Source of the DNA: Clostridia bacterium
GTDB lineage: Bacteria; Bacillota; Clostridia; Christensenellales; Borkfalkiaceae
Reading direction: 5' to 3'
Length of the DNA: 64,000 nt
Assembly (NCBI GenBank): GCA_017465145.1
Contig: JAFTWU010000009.1
Span: forward strand, 1-64,000
Below the pieces are notes generated by a model that saw only the letters and a list, made by a program, of their open reading frames with translations, did not search any database and was not told the origin of the DNA. Below are positions 33,568-43,440 of the stretch, one piece after another; position 1 is the first letter of the stretch, and every line of letters begins with the position of its first letter. The translations under genes were made by a program, and so were the position numbers.

Positions 33568-34278
33568 ATGGAAGAAAATAACGCTAACAACTTACAACTT
33601 AATAACGAAGAGTCTATTGCGGAAGATAGCAATTTAGAGTTGGCGGATAACGGCGACGTTGAAAACGGTCAACCGACCCTTCCCCCTAAAAATAAGTCTT
33701 GGATATTTTATTTGGTTGCGGGATTTTTGGCGCTTGTGCTTATTGCTATAATTTTGGTAAACAATTTGGTGTTTATTAAAATTCAGGTAGACGGCGACTC
33801 TATGACCAGCACTTTGCAAAGCGGTGATATAGTTACGGCAAACAAGGTGATAGACGCAAAATACGGCGACATTATCGTTATAGACGGCGAACTTATAGAA
33901 GACGGCGTTTCTAAACTTATCATAAAGCGTGCCATCGCGTTTGGCGGTGATACTGTTAGAATAGAAGGTGGACTAGTATATCTTAAAAAGGCTGGAGAGA
34001 CGGAATTTAGCATTTTAGACGAAAGTTCTTACGTAAAGGAAGTGGGCAAAACTTTCTATCCCGATAAAAACGATTCTAGCGATACTTCGCGTTGGGAAAT
34101 AACCGTTCCCGAAAATGAAATTTTCTATCTTGGGGATAACCGCACGGGTAGTTCGGATAGCAGATATGCAGAATTTATGACGTGCAAAACTTCACAAGTA
34201 ATTGCCGTTGTTCAAGATAACTTGCTTTGGACAAGGGGTATAAATAAATTTTTTAGCAAGTTAACTAACAGAGATTAA
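33568..34278 (+). CDS. lepB: Type I signal peptidase
   Basis: The 236-residue protein starts at 33568 (AGGGAAG upstream; an in-frame ATG at 33538 has no site). A 43-residue acidic N-terminus precedes one membrane segment (about 44-68). The catalytic Ser78 lies in GDSMTSTL and the Lys120 base in KLIIKRAIAFGGD; the box FYLGDNRTGSSDSR is near residue 190. It removes signal peptides on the outer face of the membrane. The usual SMxPTL is SMTSTL here and the PGD of KRVIGxPGD is GGD, so it is a somewhat divergent member. Confidence 0.92.
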   Translation: MEENNANNLQLNNEESIAEDSNLELADNGDVENGQPTLPPKNKSWIFYLVAGFLALVLIAIILVNNLVFIKIQVDGDSMTSTLQSGDIVTANKVIDAKYGDIIVIDGELIEDGVSKLIIKRAIAFGGDTVRIEGGLVYLKKAGETEFSILDESSYVKEVGKTFYPDKNDSSDTSRWEITVPENEIFYLGDNRTGSSDSRYAEFMTCKTSQVIAVVQDNLLWTRGINKFFSKLTNRD

Positions 34279-34347
34279 TTTTGCGCAAATGAAAACTTGT
34301 TCGTTAGCAATAAAGTAAACGAATAACGTTGATACGGAAGGGATTAT

Positions 34348-34932
34348 ATGCACTTAATAAGGACGAATTTAAGTTTAAGTTCTATAAGAAAAGGTTTTCG
34401 TGCAGTTTTGAAGTTTATATATAAAATTATAGACTTTCTAAATTTGCAGTTGCCTTTACTTGTCGCTTTAATCGGCGTAGTGCTCTATTTTACGGGCACG
34501 TTTGAAAAAGTGCCTACTGTATTATTAATTTTCTACGTTGTTATGTGCGCATCTATAGTCTTTTCTATCGTTGCAACGGTAAGACACCTTTTGGGCTTTG
34601 ATAAAAAGAGTAGACAAAAAGAAAAGAAAGAACAACAAGAAAAAATCGCAAATGAAAACGCTAACGTGCAAGACGCTACGGACGGCGGTGAAGGTTCTAG
34701 TGCATTTGCTCAAGAGTCTGCACCCGTTGAGCAGTTAAGGGTAGATAGCGTTGGGGCGGAAATAATCCCTGAAAACGTAAGCGTTCCCGCACCGTCGCAA
34801 GTGCCCGTATACTTTACGGTAAAACAAAACCCCAACTACGTTATGGCGGAATTTAGCGATAGATTTGAACTTTATCTTAAAACTAAAAAAGGCTTGCAAA
34901 AAGTTAGGGTAGACTATAAAAATAAAATTTAA
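34348..34932 (+). CDS. Hypothetical protein with two membrane segments
   Basis: The 194-residue protein has two hydrophobic segments (about residues 29-50 and 53-75) and then a Lys/Glu-rich and Pro/Val-rich linker. A small C-terminal domain (about 150-194) begins PVYFTVKQNP. I do not recognise it. It follows the signal peptidase by 69 bases and precedes another two-segment membrane protein, all on the plus strand. Confidence 0.65.
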   Translation: MHLIRTNLSLSSIRKGFRAVLKFIYKIIDFLNLQLPLLVALIGVVLYFTGTFEKVPTVLLIFYVVMCASIVFSIVATVRHLLGFDKKSRQKEKKEQQEKIANENANVQDATDGGEGSSAFAQESAPVEQLRVDSVGAEIIPENVSVPAPSQVPVYFTVKQNPNYVMAEFSDRFELYLKTKKGLQKVRVDYKNKI

Positions 34933-35012
34933 TTTTGCAACTTTTAATGCTATTAACAGCGTTTAATTTTACAAATTCGATATTAACTCTATTAAAATAT
35001 TACAGGTGAAAA

Positions 35013-35597
35013 ATGACTGAAGTTTTTGCTAAACAAGACCTTATATCAGCCGAAAAACAAAGAAAAAAGGTTTTAATAATTTACTTTATAACCTTGGCGG
35101 TTTTTTTGGTGGCGTCCGTGCTATTCGTTATTTGGAATAGCAACTTGCCTTATAAATCTAACCTTATTTACTTGGTAAAAGTTTTACACTACCTTTTAGT
35201 TGCTTTATATATCGGGTTTACCTTTGTGTATTTTGGCATAATTTATAAGCGCATAAACAGGTATTATAAACTTATCAATAACGTTTTTACGGGTATAAAA
35301 GAAGAAAATACGGCGGAATTTATTAAAACCGATTTATCCACCACCGATAAAGACGGGGTAGACTGCCATAGTTTAGTTTTTTTAGAATACAACAAATATA
35401 AAAAAGATTTCTTTGAAAGAAAGGTTTTAGTTTTGGCAGAAAAACCTATACCGGAAATTGAAAAAAATAGTTACGTTAAATTTATAACTCAAGGCAACGT
35501 TTTGGTTTCTTATGAAATTTTGCCTGAAAAAATTGTTTTAACGGAAGACCTTAAAATAAAATACGATAAAAAGATGAAGACGCTTTTATCAAAATAG
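35013..35597 (+). CDS. Hypothetical protein with two membrane segments
   Basis: The 194-residue protein has membrane segments at about residues 20-41 and 50-75, followed by a soluble domain with KNSYVKFITQGNVLVSYEILPEK. Not recognised. An AGGTG site precedes the ATG. It lies 73 bases before the TTG start of pepF. Confidence 0.65.
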   Translation: MTEVFAKQDLISAEKQRKKVLIIYFITLAVFLVASVLFVIWNSNLPYKSNLIYLVKVLHYLLVALYIGFTFVYFGIIYKRINRYYKLINNVFTGIKEENTAEFIKTDLSTTDKDGVDCHSLVFLEYNKYKKDFFERKVLVLAEKPIPEIEKNSYVKFITQGNVLVSYEILPEKIVLTEDLKIKYDKKMKTLLSK

Positions 35598-35670
35598 TTA
35601 AAAGCGATTAGTTAAAAGTGGTATAAAAAAGGTAAAAAAATTATCAAAATAAATTAAGCGGAGACGGACT

Positions 35671-37422
35671 TTGGATATCAAATATACTTGGCAAATTGAA
35701 GATATATATAAAAATGAAAAAGAGTGGGAAAAGGACTTTGAAAAGGTTAAATCTATGCTAGATTTTTCCGCCTTTGCAGGTACACTTGGCGAAAAACAAG
35801 GGTTTTTAGCGTGCATGAAAAAAAGCGAAGAAGTGTCGCGCATACTAGAAAAACTATCAGTTTACGCTATGATGCTACACGATAGTGACACAAGAAACAG
35901 CGCATATGACTCGCTTTATTCACGCGTGTCTTCTTTGGGGGCGTCTCTTGGCGCAAACACCGCCTTTATTACTCCCGAACTTACCGCGCTAGATAATAGC
36001 GTTTTAGAAGGGTATATTGCCGACCCCGATTTTTCCGCTTACGATTATTCGCTTAAATGTTTATTAAAAAAGAAAGCGCACGTTTTATCTAAAGAAGAAG
36101 AAAAGTTACTTGCACTAAGTAGTGAAGCGCTTGGCTCTTTTCGTGATATTTTCACAAAGATAGACAACGCCGACTTGCCTTTAGGGACTATCACTCATAA
36201 GGGCGAAAAGATAGAATTAACTCACGGCACTTACGGGTTTTATATGCAACACCCCGATAGAGCGCTTAGGAAAAAAGTTTTCAAAAAATATTATTCTGCT
36301 TATAAAGATTTGCTTAACACCATTTCCGCAACCTATTACGGTAGCGTTAAAAAGGACGTTTTCTACGCTAAGGCGTGCAAATACGATAGCGCGCTAGATA
36401 AAGCCCTATCACTAGAAGACGTCGACAAAAAGGTTTATGCTAATTTAATTAAAACGGCTAACGATGCCCTTCCACTCTTGCACGATTATATCGCACAAAA
36501 GAAAAAGGCGCTCAAATTAAAACAAATGCACATGTACGACATGTACGTTCCTACCGTTGAAGGTGCAGACTTAAAACTAGATTATGAAAAGGCTTACGAT
36601 TTAGTTATACAAGGGCTTAAACCCCTTGGCGAAGAATATAAAAACTTGCTTATCACCGCCCGCGACAACCGTTGGATAGACGTTTTTGAAAGCAAGGGAA
36701 AGCGTAGCGGGGCGTATAGCGTTTGCGTTTACGATACTCACCCTTACGTTCTACTCAACTACACCAAAACCACGCACGACGTTTTCACTATCGCGCACGA
36801 AATGGGGCATAGCATACACTCTTATTATTCAAACAAAAATCAACCCTACGATAAAGCAGACTATAAAATTTTCGTTGCCGAAGTTGCAAGCACCGTTAAC
36901 GAAGTGTTATTAATTAAGCACCTTTTAGCAAATGCGACTGATAATAAACTTAAAAAATACTTGTTGTCCTATTTGCTAGAAATGATAAGGACTACGCTAT
37001 TCCGCCAAACTCAATTTGCGGAATTTGAAGAGTTTTCTCACTCTTCAGTAGAACAAGATAAACCGCTTACCAAAGATAGCGCGTGTGCTAAATATCTAAG
37101 CCTTAACCAAAAATACTATGGCAAAGCAATAGTTCACGATGAAGAAATTGCAACCGAATGGGCGCGCATACCCCACTTTTACAGGGCGTTTTACGTTTAT
37201 AAATACGCTACGGGTATAATAAGTGCGCTTGCTATTGCCGATAGAATTTTAACCGAAGGAGAAGTTGCTGTAAAAGATTATTTTAACTTTTTATCTTCAG
37301 GTAACTCTGATAGCCCCGTGGAACTTTTGAAAATTGCAGGCGTTGACCTAACTGAAGAAAAGCCCTTTATATCGGCGTTCAAAGTGTTTGGCGATGCCCT
37401 AGAACAATTTAAGCAATTATAA
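35671..37422 (+). CDS. pepF: Oligoendopeptidase F
   Basis: The 583-residue protein is an M3-family zinc peptidase with the HEMGH motif (in FTIAHEMGHSIHSYYS, about residue 378) and the downstream Glu in VAEVASTVNEVLL. Length fits PepF. It starts at TTG 35671, with GGAG 7 bases upstream. It degrades oligopeptides in the cytoplasm. Confidence 0.95.
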   Translation: MDIKYTWQIEDIYKNEKEWEKDFEKVKSMLDFSAFAGTLGEKQGFLACMKKSEEVSRILEKLSVYAMMLHDSDTRNSAYDSLYSRVSSLGASLGANTAFITPELTALDNSVLEGYIADPDFSAYDYSLKCLLKKKAHVLSKEEEKLLALSSEALGSFRDIFTKIDNADLPLGTITHKGEKIELTHGTYGFYMQHPDRALRKKVFKKYYSAYKDLLNTISATYYGSVKKDVFYAKACKYDSALDKALSLEDVDKKVYANLIKTANDALPLLHDYIAQKKKALKLKQMHMYDMYVPTVEGADLKLDYEKAYDLVIQGLKPLGEEYKNLLITARDNRWIDVFESKGKRSGAYSVCVYDTHPYVLLNYTKTTHDVFTIAHEMGHSIHSYYSNKNQPYDKADYKIFVAEVASTVNEVLLIKHLLANATDNKLKKYLLSYLLEMIRTTLFRQTQFAEFEEFSHSSVEQDKPLTKDSACAKYLSLNQKYYGKAIVHDEEIATEWARIPHFYRAFYVYKYATGIISALAIADRILTEGEVAVKDYFNFLSSGNSDSPVELLKIAGVDLTEEKPFISAFKVFGDALEQFKQL

Positions 37423-37512
37423 AATATGCGCAAATAAAGCAAACATTTACAAAACGTTAAAACAGAAATTCACTAATCCGTTACTAAGGAAAAACGGTAA
37501 GGAGATATTATT

Positions 37513-39144
37513 ATGGCTAAAAAAATAGCAGGGGATATGCCCCACAGTTTAGAAGCGGAACAAGCGTTACTTGGTTGTTTACTTTTAGATACCAAGGTTC
37601 AAGTTGAAATTGCCGCGTTTATTAAAGAGCAAGACTTTTTTGCCGAATCGCATCAATACATTTTTTCGGCAATGAACGAATTAATTAAGGCAAACCAACC
37701 CGTTGACCTTGTTACGCTTACCGACCTTTTGGAAAAGAAAGGTATGCTAGAACAAGCCGGCGGTATTAATTACATAGCAGAACTTACCAACGTTATGCCG
37801 TCTTCTGCAAACTATCAACGCTATTTCGATATAGTTATGCGCGACAGTATGATGAGAAAGTTGATTAAGGGTTCTGCAAATATTATCGAACAATGCAAAA
37901 CTAGTTCAGATAAAAACGCCACCTTATCGTATGCGGAAAAGTGCATATTTGATATTGCCGACCAAAACGACAACGGCAGTATGGAAAAGATAGGCAACAT
38001 TTTGCCAACCGTTATGAACACCTTTGATGAACTTGCACAAAACAAAGGGGAATTTAGGGGCTTAAAAACTAAGTTCTATTGGCTAGACTATTATCTAAAC
38101 GGCTTGCGCAAAGGCACGCTAACCATTTTAGCAGCCCGCCCAGGCGTTGGTAAAACTTCACTTGCAATGAATATCGTTGAAAATCTTGCTTTGCAAGGTC
38201 ATACCTGCGCGGTATTTTCTTTGGAAATGAAAAACGACGAACTTGTTCAAAGAATGGTGTGCTCTGTTGCTGGCGTAAGTATGGAAGCGGCAAACAAGGG
38301 TAACTTGCAAAAGGCCGACTGGGCAAAACTTTATAAAGCGAAAGAACTTTTATCAGAAGCAAAAATATTTATCGACGATACGTCGTTTACCAACCCACAA
38401 GAAATTATTTCTAAGTGCCGTAGATTAAAGCGCAGAAACGGTGGCAAGCTAGATTTCGTTATGGTCGACTATATCCAACTTATGAACACCGAAAAGGCTA
38501 AAAAAGACGGCCGTCAACAAGAAGTAACCGAAATTTCACGTTTTATGAAAATTTTGGCAAAAGAACTAGACGTTCCCGTTTTGGCACTTTCACAAATGTC
38601 ACGTAAAGTTGAAGAAGGCGGTACGATGAGAAGACCTAAACTTTCCGACCTTCGTGAATCGGGCGCAATCGAACAAGACGCGGACGCAGTTATATTTATT
38701 CACCGCCCCGACCTTGATAAGAGCCTTACTCAAAAGCAAATGGAAGAAAAGAAAATTAAGCAAAACGTTGCTGAAATTCTTATTGAAAAGAACAGAAGTG
38801 GTCGCCAAGGTATGTTCAAACTTTACTTCAAGGGCGAATGCACCAAGTTCTTAAATTATAACGAAGATAGCGATACGGTAGTTGACCCCGATGCAAAGGA
38901 AAACGTTCCAGCACCAAGGGTTAACCTAGAAGGCTATGAAGATTTGCCCGCGCAAGATAGCGGTGAACCGAAAAGAGTTTTAGAAGGCTTTAAGGACAAC
39001 GCGCCTTTTGACCCAGACGGCGCACCCGATAACGATTACGCGCCCGAAGACTATGCAGAAGAACCCGTTTACGATGACGAATACTACGAAGAAGACGGCG
39101 AAGTAAGTTCAAATAATATAGACGACGAAGTTTTCGACGCTTAA
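37513..39144 (+). CDS. dnaB: Replicative DNA helicase DnaB with acidic C-terminal tail
   Basis: The 543-residue protein has the DnaB N-terminal domain (MPHSLEAEQALLGCLLLD) and the RecA-like motor with Walker A AARPGVGKTS (about 208-217), DYIQLM and SQMSRKVEERxx-type motifs. The core ends near residue 440. About 100 residues follow that are rich in Asp, Glu and Pro, which most DnaB proteins lack. The start lies behind GGAG. It unwinds DNA at the fork; the DnaD-family gene at 29879 is its probable loading partner. Confidence 0.96.
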   Translation: MAKKIAGDMPHSLEAEQALLGCLLLDTKVQVEIAAFIKEQDFFAESHQYIFSAMNELIKANQPVDLVTLTDLLEKKGMLEQAGGINYIAELTNVMPSSANYQRYFDIVMRDSMMRKLIKGSANIIEQCKTSSDKNATLSYAEKCIFDIADQNDNGSMEKIGNILPTVMNTFDELAQNKGEFRGLKTKFYWLDYYLNGLRKGTLTILAARPGVGKTSLAMNIVENLALQGHTCAVFSLEMKNDELVQRMVCSVAGVSMEAANKGNLQKADWAKLYKAKELLSEAKIFIDDTSFTNPQEIISKCRRLKRRNGGKLDFVMVDYIQLMNTEKAKKDGRQQEVTEISRFMKILAKELDVPVLALSQMSRKVEEGGTMRRPKLSDLRESGAIEQDADAVIFIHRPDLDKSLTQKQMEEKKIKQNVAEILIEKNRSGRQGMFKLYFKGECTKFLNYNEDSDTVVDPDAKENVPAPRVNLEGYEDLPAQDSGEPKRVLEGFKDNAPFDPDGAPDNDYAPEDYAEEPVYDDEYYEEDGEVSSNNIDDEVFDA

Positions 39145-39209
39145 AATCCTTTTAACTTTTAGCGCGCAACTCTAAACATAAAAACACTAAGAGAAAACTT
39201 TAACTGCAA

Positions 39210-40199
39210 ATGGAAACTAAAATTTTAGCGATAGACGATAATTCCATATCTTTAGCCGTAAAGCTCATCAATGATGGTGAACTTGTCGGTATGCCCACCG
39301 AAACGGTTTATGGGCTTGGCGCATCGGGACTTAACCCAGACGCCGTTAAAAAGATATTTACCGCTAAGGGAAGACCTAGCGACAATCCGCTTATCGCACA
39401 CGTTCACAAAGATTACGATATAACTAACCTTGTACATATAACGCAAAACTACGTTTACGACCTTATAAAAGAGTTTATGCCGGGGCCGTTAACTTTGGTT
39501 TTAAATAGTAAGGGGGTAGTTTGTAGTGAAGCCGTTTGCGGTGGCGATACACTTGCCGTGCGTATGCCGTCCCACGCGGGCTGTCAAAAGTTCTTAAAGG
39601 CGGTTAACCTTCCTATAGTTGCGCCAAGTGCAAATTTATCAAAGCACACAAGCCCAACTACCGCTAAATACGTTTACGACGACTTAAACGGCAAAATTCC
39701 ACTAATTTTAGACGGCGGAAAATGTTCTGGCGGAATAGAAAGCACCGTTTTAGACGTTACCACTAAAACCCCAAGGATACTACGCGCGGGGCTTATTACT
39801 AAAGAAATGATAGAATCTGTCGTTGGGCGTTGCGAATACGCTAGCCATAGTGAAGGGGATAAAGTGCGTTCCCCAGGTGTAAAATACGCCCACTATCAAC
39901 CGCGTTGCGAAACGGCACTTTACGAATTTAACGATTTAGATAGCGCAATTTTTAGATACGAAAAAGAAGTTGCTAAAAACAAAACGCCATATATTATGTG
40001 CCCAACTTTCGTTGCCGAAAATTTTAAGGGTAAAAACCTTTTGTTGCTTGGCGAAACGGAGTTAGAAATAGCCTTTAACTTATACGACAAACTTTTAGAA
40101 GGGGAAAAAAAGGCGGATATAATTATTGCAATCGCTATGCCCAGCGAAACGGGTGTTTATGCAGGCATAATGAATAGATTAAGGAAGTCTTGCGGATGA
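39210..40199 (+). CDS. tsaC: L-threonylcarbamoyladenylate synthase (Sua5/YwlC type)
   Basis: The 329-residue protein has the YrdC domain (GMPTETVYGLGASG, KGRPSDNPLI, VRMPSH, PSANLSKHTSPT) in residues 1-200 and the extra C-terminal Sua5 domain (about 220-329). It makes threonylcarbamoyl-AMP for the t6A37 tRNA modification. Its stop overlaps the next start by four bases (ATGA), as in the ywlC-ywlE order of other Firmicutes. Confidence 0.95.
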   Translation: METKILAIDDNSISLAVKLINDGELVGMPTETVYGLGASGLNPDAVKKIFTAKGRPSDNPLIAHVHKDYDITNLVHITQNYVYDLIKEFMPGPLTLVLNSKGVVCSEAVCGGDTLAVRMPSHAGCQKFLKAVNLPIVAPSANLSKHTSPTTAKYVYDDLNGKIPLILDGGKCSGGIESTVLDVTTKTPRILRAGLITKEMIESVVGRCEYASHSEGDKVRSPGVKYAHYQPRCETALYEFNDLDSAIFRYEKEVAKNKTPYIMCPTFVAENFKGKNLLLLGETELEIAFNLYDKLLEGEKKADIIIAIAMPSETGVYAGIMNRLRKSCG

Positions 40200-40642
40200 A
40201 AATAAAAAAAGTTTTATTTGTTTGTACGGGTAACACTTGCCGAAGTCCTATGGCGGAAACCATCTTTAAAAAGAAGTTAAGGGAAGCAGGGGTTAACGGT
40301 ATAAAAACTTCAAGTGCGGGGCTATATGCAAACCCCGGTGCTAGTATGAGCGAAAACGCACGCCTTGCCCTAAAAGAGTTAGGGTATCGTCCCTATGCGT
40401 TTAAGTCTTCTCAAGCGGGGGGTAGTGCCCTTATTAAAAGCGACCTTATCGTTTGTATGACTATGGACCATAAACGCGCTATTTCCGCTTTCCCCAACGT
40501 TTATTCTATGGCCGAAATTACGGGACTAGGCGACGTTCCAGACCCTTACGGACAAGGGCTAGACGTGTATTTAGGCACGGCAAAACATTTAGAACTTGCG
40601 TGCGAAATTATAATTGAAAAGATTTTAACGGGAGGCGTTTAA
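40196..40642 (+). CDS. ywlE: Protein-arginine-phosphatase of the YwlE type
   Basis: The 148-residue low-molecular-weight phosphatase has the loop CTGNTCRS (C10 to S17), and DVPDPYGQ holds the general acid. Thr14 matches Thr11 of Bacillus YwlE, the residue that favours phosphoarginine over phosphotyrosine; tyrosine phosphatases have Ile there. I start at ATG 40196 with AGGAAG upstream; the earlier TTG is less likely. With mcsA, mcsB and clpC 1.5 kb downstream, a phosphoarginine role is well supported. Confidence 0.9.
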   Translation: MKIKKVLFVCTGNTCRSPMAETIFKKKLREAGVNGIKTSSAGLYANPGASMSENARLALKELGYRPYAFKSSQAGGSALIKSDLIVCMTMDHKRAISAFPNVYSMAEITGLGDVPDPYGQGLDVYLGTAKHLELACEIIIEKILTGGV

Positions 40643-40643
40643 T

Positions 40644-41096
40644 ATGAAAATCGCTATCGGTGTTGACCACGGTGGTATAGAATACAAGCAAGCGGTGATA
40701 GACCTTTTAGAAAGTCAAAATATAGAATATAAAGACTTTGGTTGCTATTCAACCGACTCTTGCGATTATACGGAGTTTGCGGAAAAGGTTGCAAAAGCGG
40801 TAGTTTCAGGCGACTGTGATAAGGGCGTTCTTATTTGCGGAACGGGTATCGGTATGAGTATTGCCGCAAACAAATTTAAGGGCATACGTTGTGCCCATTG
40901 CCACGACCTTTTTTCTGCGGAAATGACAAGACTTCACAATAACTCTAACGTAGTTGCTTTCGGCGCGCGCGTTATAGACAAAGATTTAGCAGTTAAAATC
41001 GTTGATAAATTTATAAACACCCCCTTCTCTAACGAAGAACGTCATATAAGAAGGGTAAACGATATTATCCGTATCGAAACGGAAAATCTAAAATAA
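40644..41096 (+). CDS. rpiB: Ribose-5-phosphate isomerase B
   Basis: The 150-residue protein has MKIAIGVDHGG, the catalytic Cys in LICGTGIGMSIAANK and HNNSNVVAFGARV, all typical of RpiB/LacAB isomerases. It interconverts ribose 5-phosphate and ribulose 5-phosphate. It begins one base after the ywlE stop; GGGAGG lies within that junction. Confidence 0.95.
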   Translation: MKIAIGVDHGGIEYKQAVIDLLESQNIEYKDFGCYSTDSCDYTEFAEKVAKAVVSGDCDKGVLICGTGIGMSIAANKFKGIRCAHCHDLFSAEMTRLHNNSNVVAFGARVIDKDLAVKIVDKFINTPFSNEERHIRRVNDIIRIETENLK

Positions 41097-41112
41097 TAGT
41101 AAGGGGTTAATT

Positions 41113-41991
41113 ATGAACAAAGTTAAAAAGGCAATAATTCCCGCAGCGGGACTTGGCACAAGGTTTTTACCTATCACTAAAGCCGTTCCAAAGCCTATGC
41201 TTTCGGTGTTAGACAAGCCCACTATTCAATTTATTGCCGAAGAACTTTTAGCAGTTGGTATTGAAGATATCGTTATCGTGGTAAGTCCTGGTAGCGACGT
41301 TATTCAAAAGCATTTCGGCAAGGCAGACGATTTAGAAAACCGTCTACTTTCCGACGGTAAGAAAAAACTTTTGGATATTGCGCTTGCCACAAGAAAGTTT
41401 AACGTTACTTTCGTTGAACAGAAAATTCCTAACGGGCTTGCGGGCGCAATTTTGTGCGCAGAACCTTTTGTAAAGGACGAACCCTTCGCTTTGCTTTTGG
41501 GCGATGAACTTTTATACGCTGAAGGAAACGAAACGCCTTGCATTAAACGCCTAGTAGACGTTTTTGAAAAGACGGGTAAAAGCGTTATTGCAACTATGGA
41601 AGTTTTTGGTGACGACGTTTCTAAATACGGCAATATAGGTATTAAAAGCGAAGATGAAGACGGCGTTATGCAAGTAAGCAAAATCGTTGAAAAGCCTTCC
41701 GTTAACGAAGCGTTATCAAACAACGCTATTATCGGCAGATACGTTTTATCGGGCGAAGTTATGGGCATGCTTAAAACCCTAACCCCAAAAGGCAACGAAA
41801 TTTATCTTACCGACGTTTTAGATGAACTTGCAAGTCGTGGCGACCTTTACGCTAGCGGATTTGAAGGCACGCGCTATGACGTTGGCGACAAACTTGGCTA
41901 CGTTAAAGCAAACGTAGAATTTGCACTCCGTAGCGATGAAATAGGCGCAGAAACGGTTGCCTTTATAAAAGAACTTGCCGAAAAACTTTAA
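41113..41991 (+). CDS. galU: UTP-glucose-1-phosphate uridylyltransferase
   Basis: The 292-residue protein has the nucleotidyltransferase motif IIPAAGLGTRFLPITKAVPKP split over residues 8-28, and EKPSVNEALSNNAI and GKLGYVKA-type motifs (here DVGDKLGYVKA). It makes UDP-glucose for envelope polysaccharides and glycolipids. AAGGGG precedes the ATG, 16 bases after rpiB. Confidence 0.95.
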   Translation: MNKVKKAIIPAAGLGTRFLPITKAVPKPMLSVLDKPTIQFIAEELLAVGIEDIVIVVSPGSDVIQKHFGKADDLENRLLSDGKKKLLDIALATRKFNVTFVEQKIPNGLAGAILCAEPFVKDEPFALLLGDELLYAEGNETPCIKRLVDVFEKTGKSVIATMEVFGDDVSKYGNIGIKSEDEDGVMQVSKIVEKPSVNEALSNNAIIGRYVLSGEVMGMLKTLTPKGNEIYLTDVLDELASRGDLYASGFEGTRYDVGDKLGYVKANVEFALRSDEIGAETVAFIKELAEKL

Positions 41992-42098
41992 TTACATACC
42001 AAGCACCTAAATTTAACTAATCGGTTGAATTAAAGCGACCAAATTAACAAAACCTTTAAAAACATAAAAAACACATTTATTACTACGAGCAATAGGGT

Positions 42099-42416
42099 AT
42101 GAACGATAAAATTTGCAAAAACTGTGGTACTAGATTATCTTCTTATTACAGAACGGGTATGCTAGGTTGTCCACGTTGTTACGACGCCTTTACGGTGGAA
42201 ATAGTAGATACGCTATCTAATATTCAAAACAAAGCGTATCACGTTGGAAAAACGCCTAAATGTAGCACGGAAGATAAAAAACTTCTTGCCGAATATCGCC
42301 GTTTACTTGCCGCAAAAGAAACTTGCGCAATAGAAGGCAGATTTTCTGATATGGCGGAAATTTCACGCGATATTTTTGCCCTTCAAGAAGAACTTAAAAA
42401 AAGGGGGCTAATATAG
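42099..42416 (+). CDS. mcsA: McsA-like activator of protein arginine kinase
   Basis: The 105-residue protein has two CxxC pairs (CKNC, CPRC) forming one zinc finger and a C-terminal UVR motif (YRRLLAAKETCAIEGRFSDMAEISRDI split by its turn). Bacillus McsA is about 185 residues, so this is a short form, apparently with one zinc finger rather than two. It lies one base before mcsB. No CtsR gene precedes it and I see no tandem GGTCAAA box. Confidence 0.88.
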   Translation: MNDKICKNCGTRLSSYYRTGMLGCPRCYDAFTVEIVDTLSNIQNKAYHVGKTPKCSTEDKKLLAEYRRLLAAKETCAIEGRFSDMAEISRDIFALQEELKKRGLI

Positions 42417-42417
42417 T

Positions 42418-43431
42418 ATGCCAACTTTTAATACAGAACTTTTCCGTGGTAACATTATAACTTCACGCGTGCGCCTTGCAAGAAATTTGGTGGGCTATCC
42501 TTTCCGCGTTAAAGACGTTGCTGAAGCAAGAGACATCATAAAAAAGGTTAACCGCGCGTTAATTAAATGCGATACCTTTAACCTATACAACGTTGGCAAT
42601 CTTGACGCTATAACTTTAGAAGCGATGAAAGAGCGCCACCTAATTAGCCAAAATTTAATTGATAACCCAGAATGTGGCGCGGCGCTTATCAATCAAGACG
42701 AAAGCGTTTCCATTATGATTAACGAAGAAGACCACGTTAGAGAACAATGTTTTATGAAGGGTTTACGCCTTTCAGAAGCGTATAAAACGCTAGATAAAAT
42801 AGACGATGAACTAACCAAAAATTTAGACGTTGCTTATAGCGGTCAACTTGGGTTTTTGACGGCGTGCCCCACTAATTTAGGCACGGGTTTAAGAGCGTCG
42901 GTTATGATGTTTTTGCCCGCCCTTACCGAAAGTGGAAAGATAGGGGCTTTGGTTGAAGAAGTTTCCCGCCTTGGCTTAACCGTTCGCGGACTTTACGGCG
43001 AAGGCAGTAACGCTGAAGGGTTTATGTATCAAATAAGTAACGAAGTTACTCTTGGAGTAAAGGAAATTGACATTATACGTTTGGTAGAACAAACGGTTAC
43101 TAGAATTTGCAGGGCAGAGCGCGATGAAATGCAACGCTTATACCTTCGCAACGAATTAAAAACTATGGATAGGGCAAGAAAGGCTTATGGTGTTTTAACC
43201 AACGCCGTGCTACTAGACTATAGTGAATTTTTATCTAATATCGCGCAAGTTAAACTTGGCGCAATGCTTGGTATGATTAATATAAGCGATATTGATAAAC
43301 TAGACGACCTTATCGTATCGGCGCGTCCCGCAATGCTTTGCCATACCTACGGCAAAAAACTTTCCGCGCTAGACCGCGACCTTTTGCGCGCGGAAACGGT
43401 TGGTCAAAAATTAAGTAAAATAAAGGAGTGA
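42418..43431 (+). CDS. mcsB: Protein arginine kinase McsB
   Basis: The 337-residue protein has the phosphagen-kinase-like motifs TSRVRLARNL, the catalytic CPTNLGTGLRASV and GEGSNAEGFMYQISNEVTLG. McsB phosphorylates arginines on damaged proteins to mark them for ClpC-ClpP. It is between mcsA and clpC, as in Bacillus. Confidence 0.96.
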   Translation: MPTFNTELFRGNIITSRVRLARNLVGYPFRVKDVAEARDIIKKVNRALIKCDTFNLYNVGNLDAITLEAMKERHLISQNLIDNPECGAALINQDESVSIMINEEDHVREQCFMKGLRLSEAYKTLDKIDDELTKNLDVAYSGQLGFLTACPTNLGTGLRASVMMFLPALTESGKIGALVEEVSRLGLTVRGLYGEGSNAEGFMYQISNEVTLGVKEIDIIRLVEQTVTRICRAERDEMQRLYLRNELKTMDRARKAYGVLTNAVLLDYSEFLSNIAQVKLGAMLGMINISDIDKLDDLIVSARPAMLCHTYGKKLSALDRDLLRAETVGQKLSKIKE

Positions 43432-43440
43432 ATTAAATAA

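Noticed and set aside
41304..41795. 163-codon minus-strand open frame within galU
   Set aside because: It is a shadow of the galU reading frame, rich in Ser, Pro and Leu as expected for an antisense frame.
41992..42098. CtsR or CIRCE operator before mcsA
   Set aside because: No tandem GGTCAAA heptamer and no TTAGCACTC/GAGTGCTAA repeat; a single GACCAAA is not enough.
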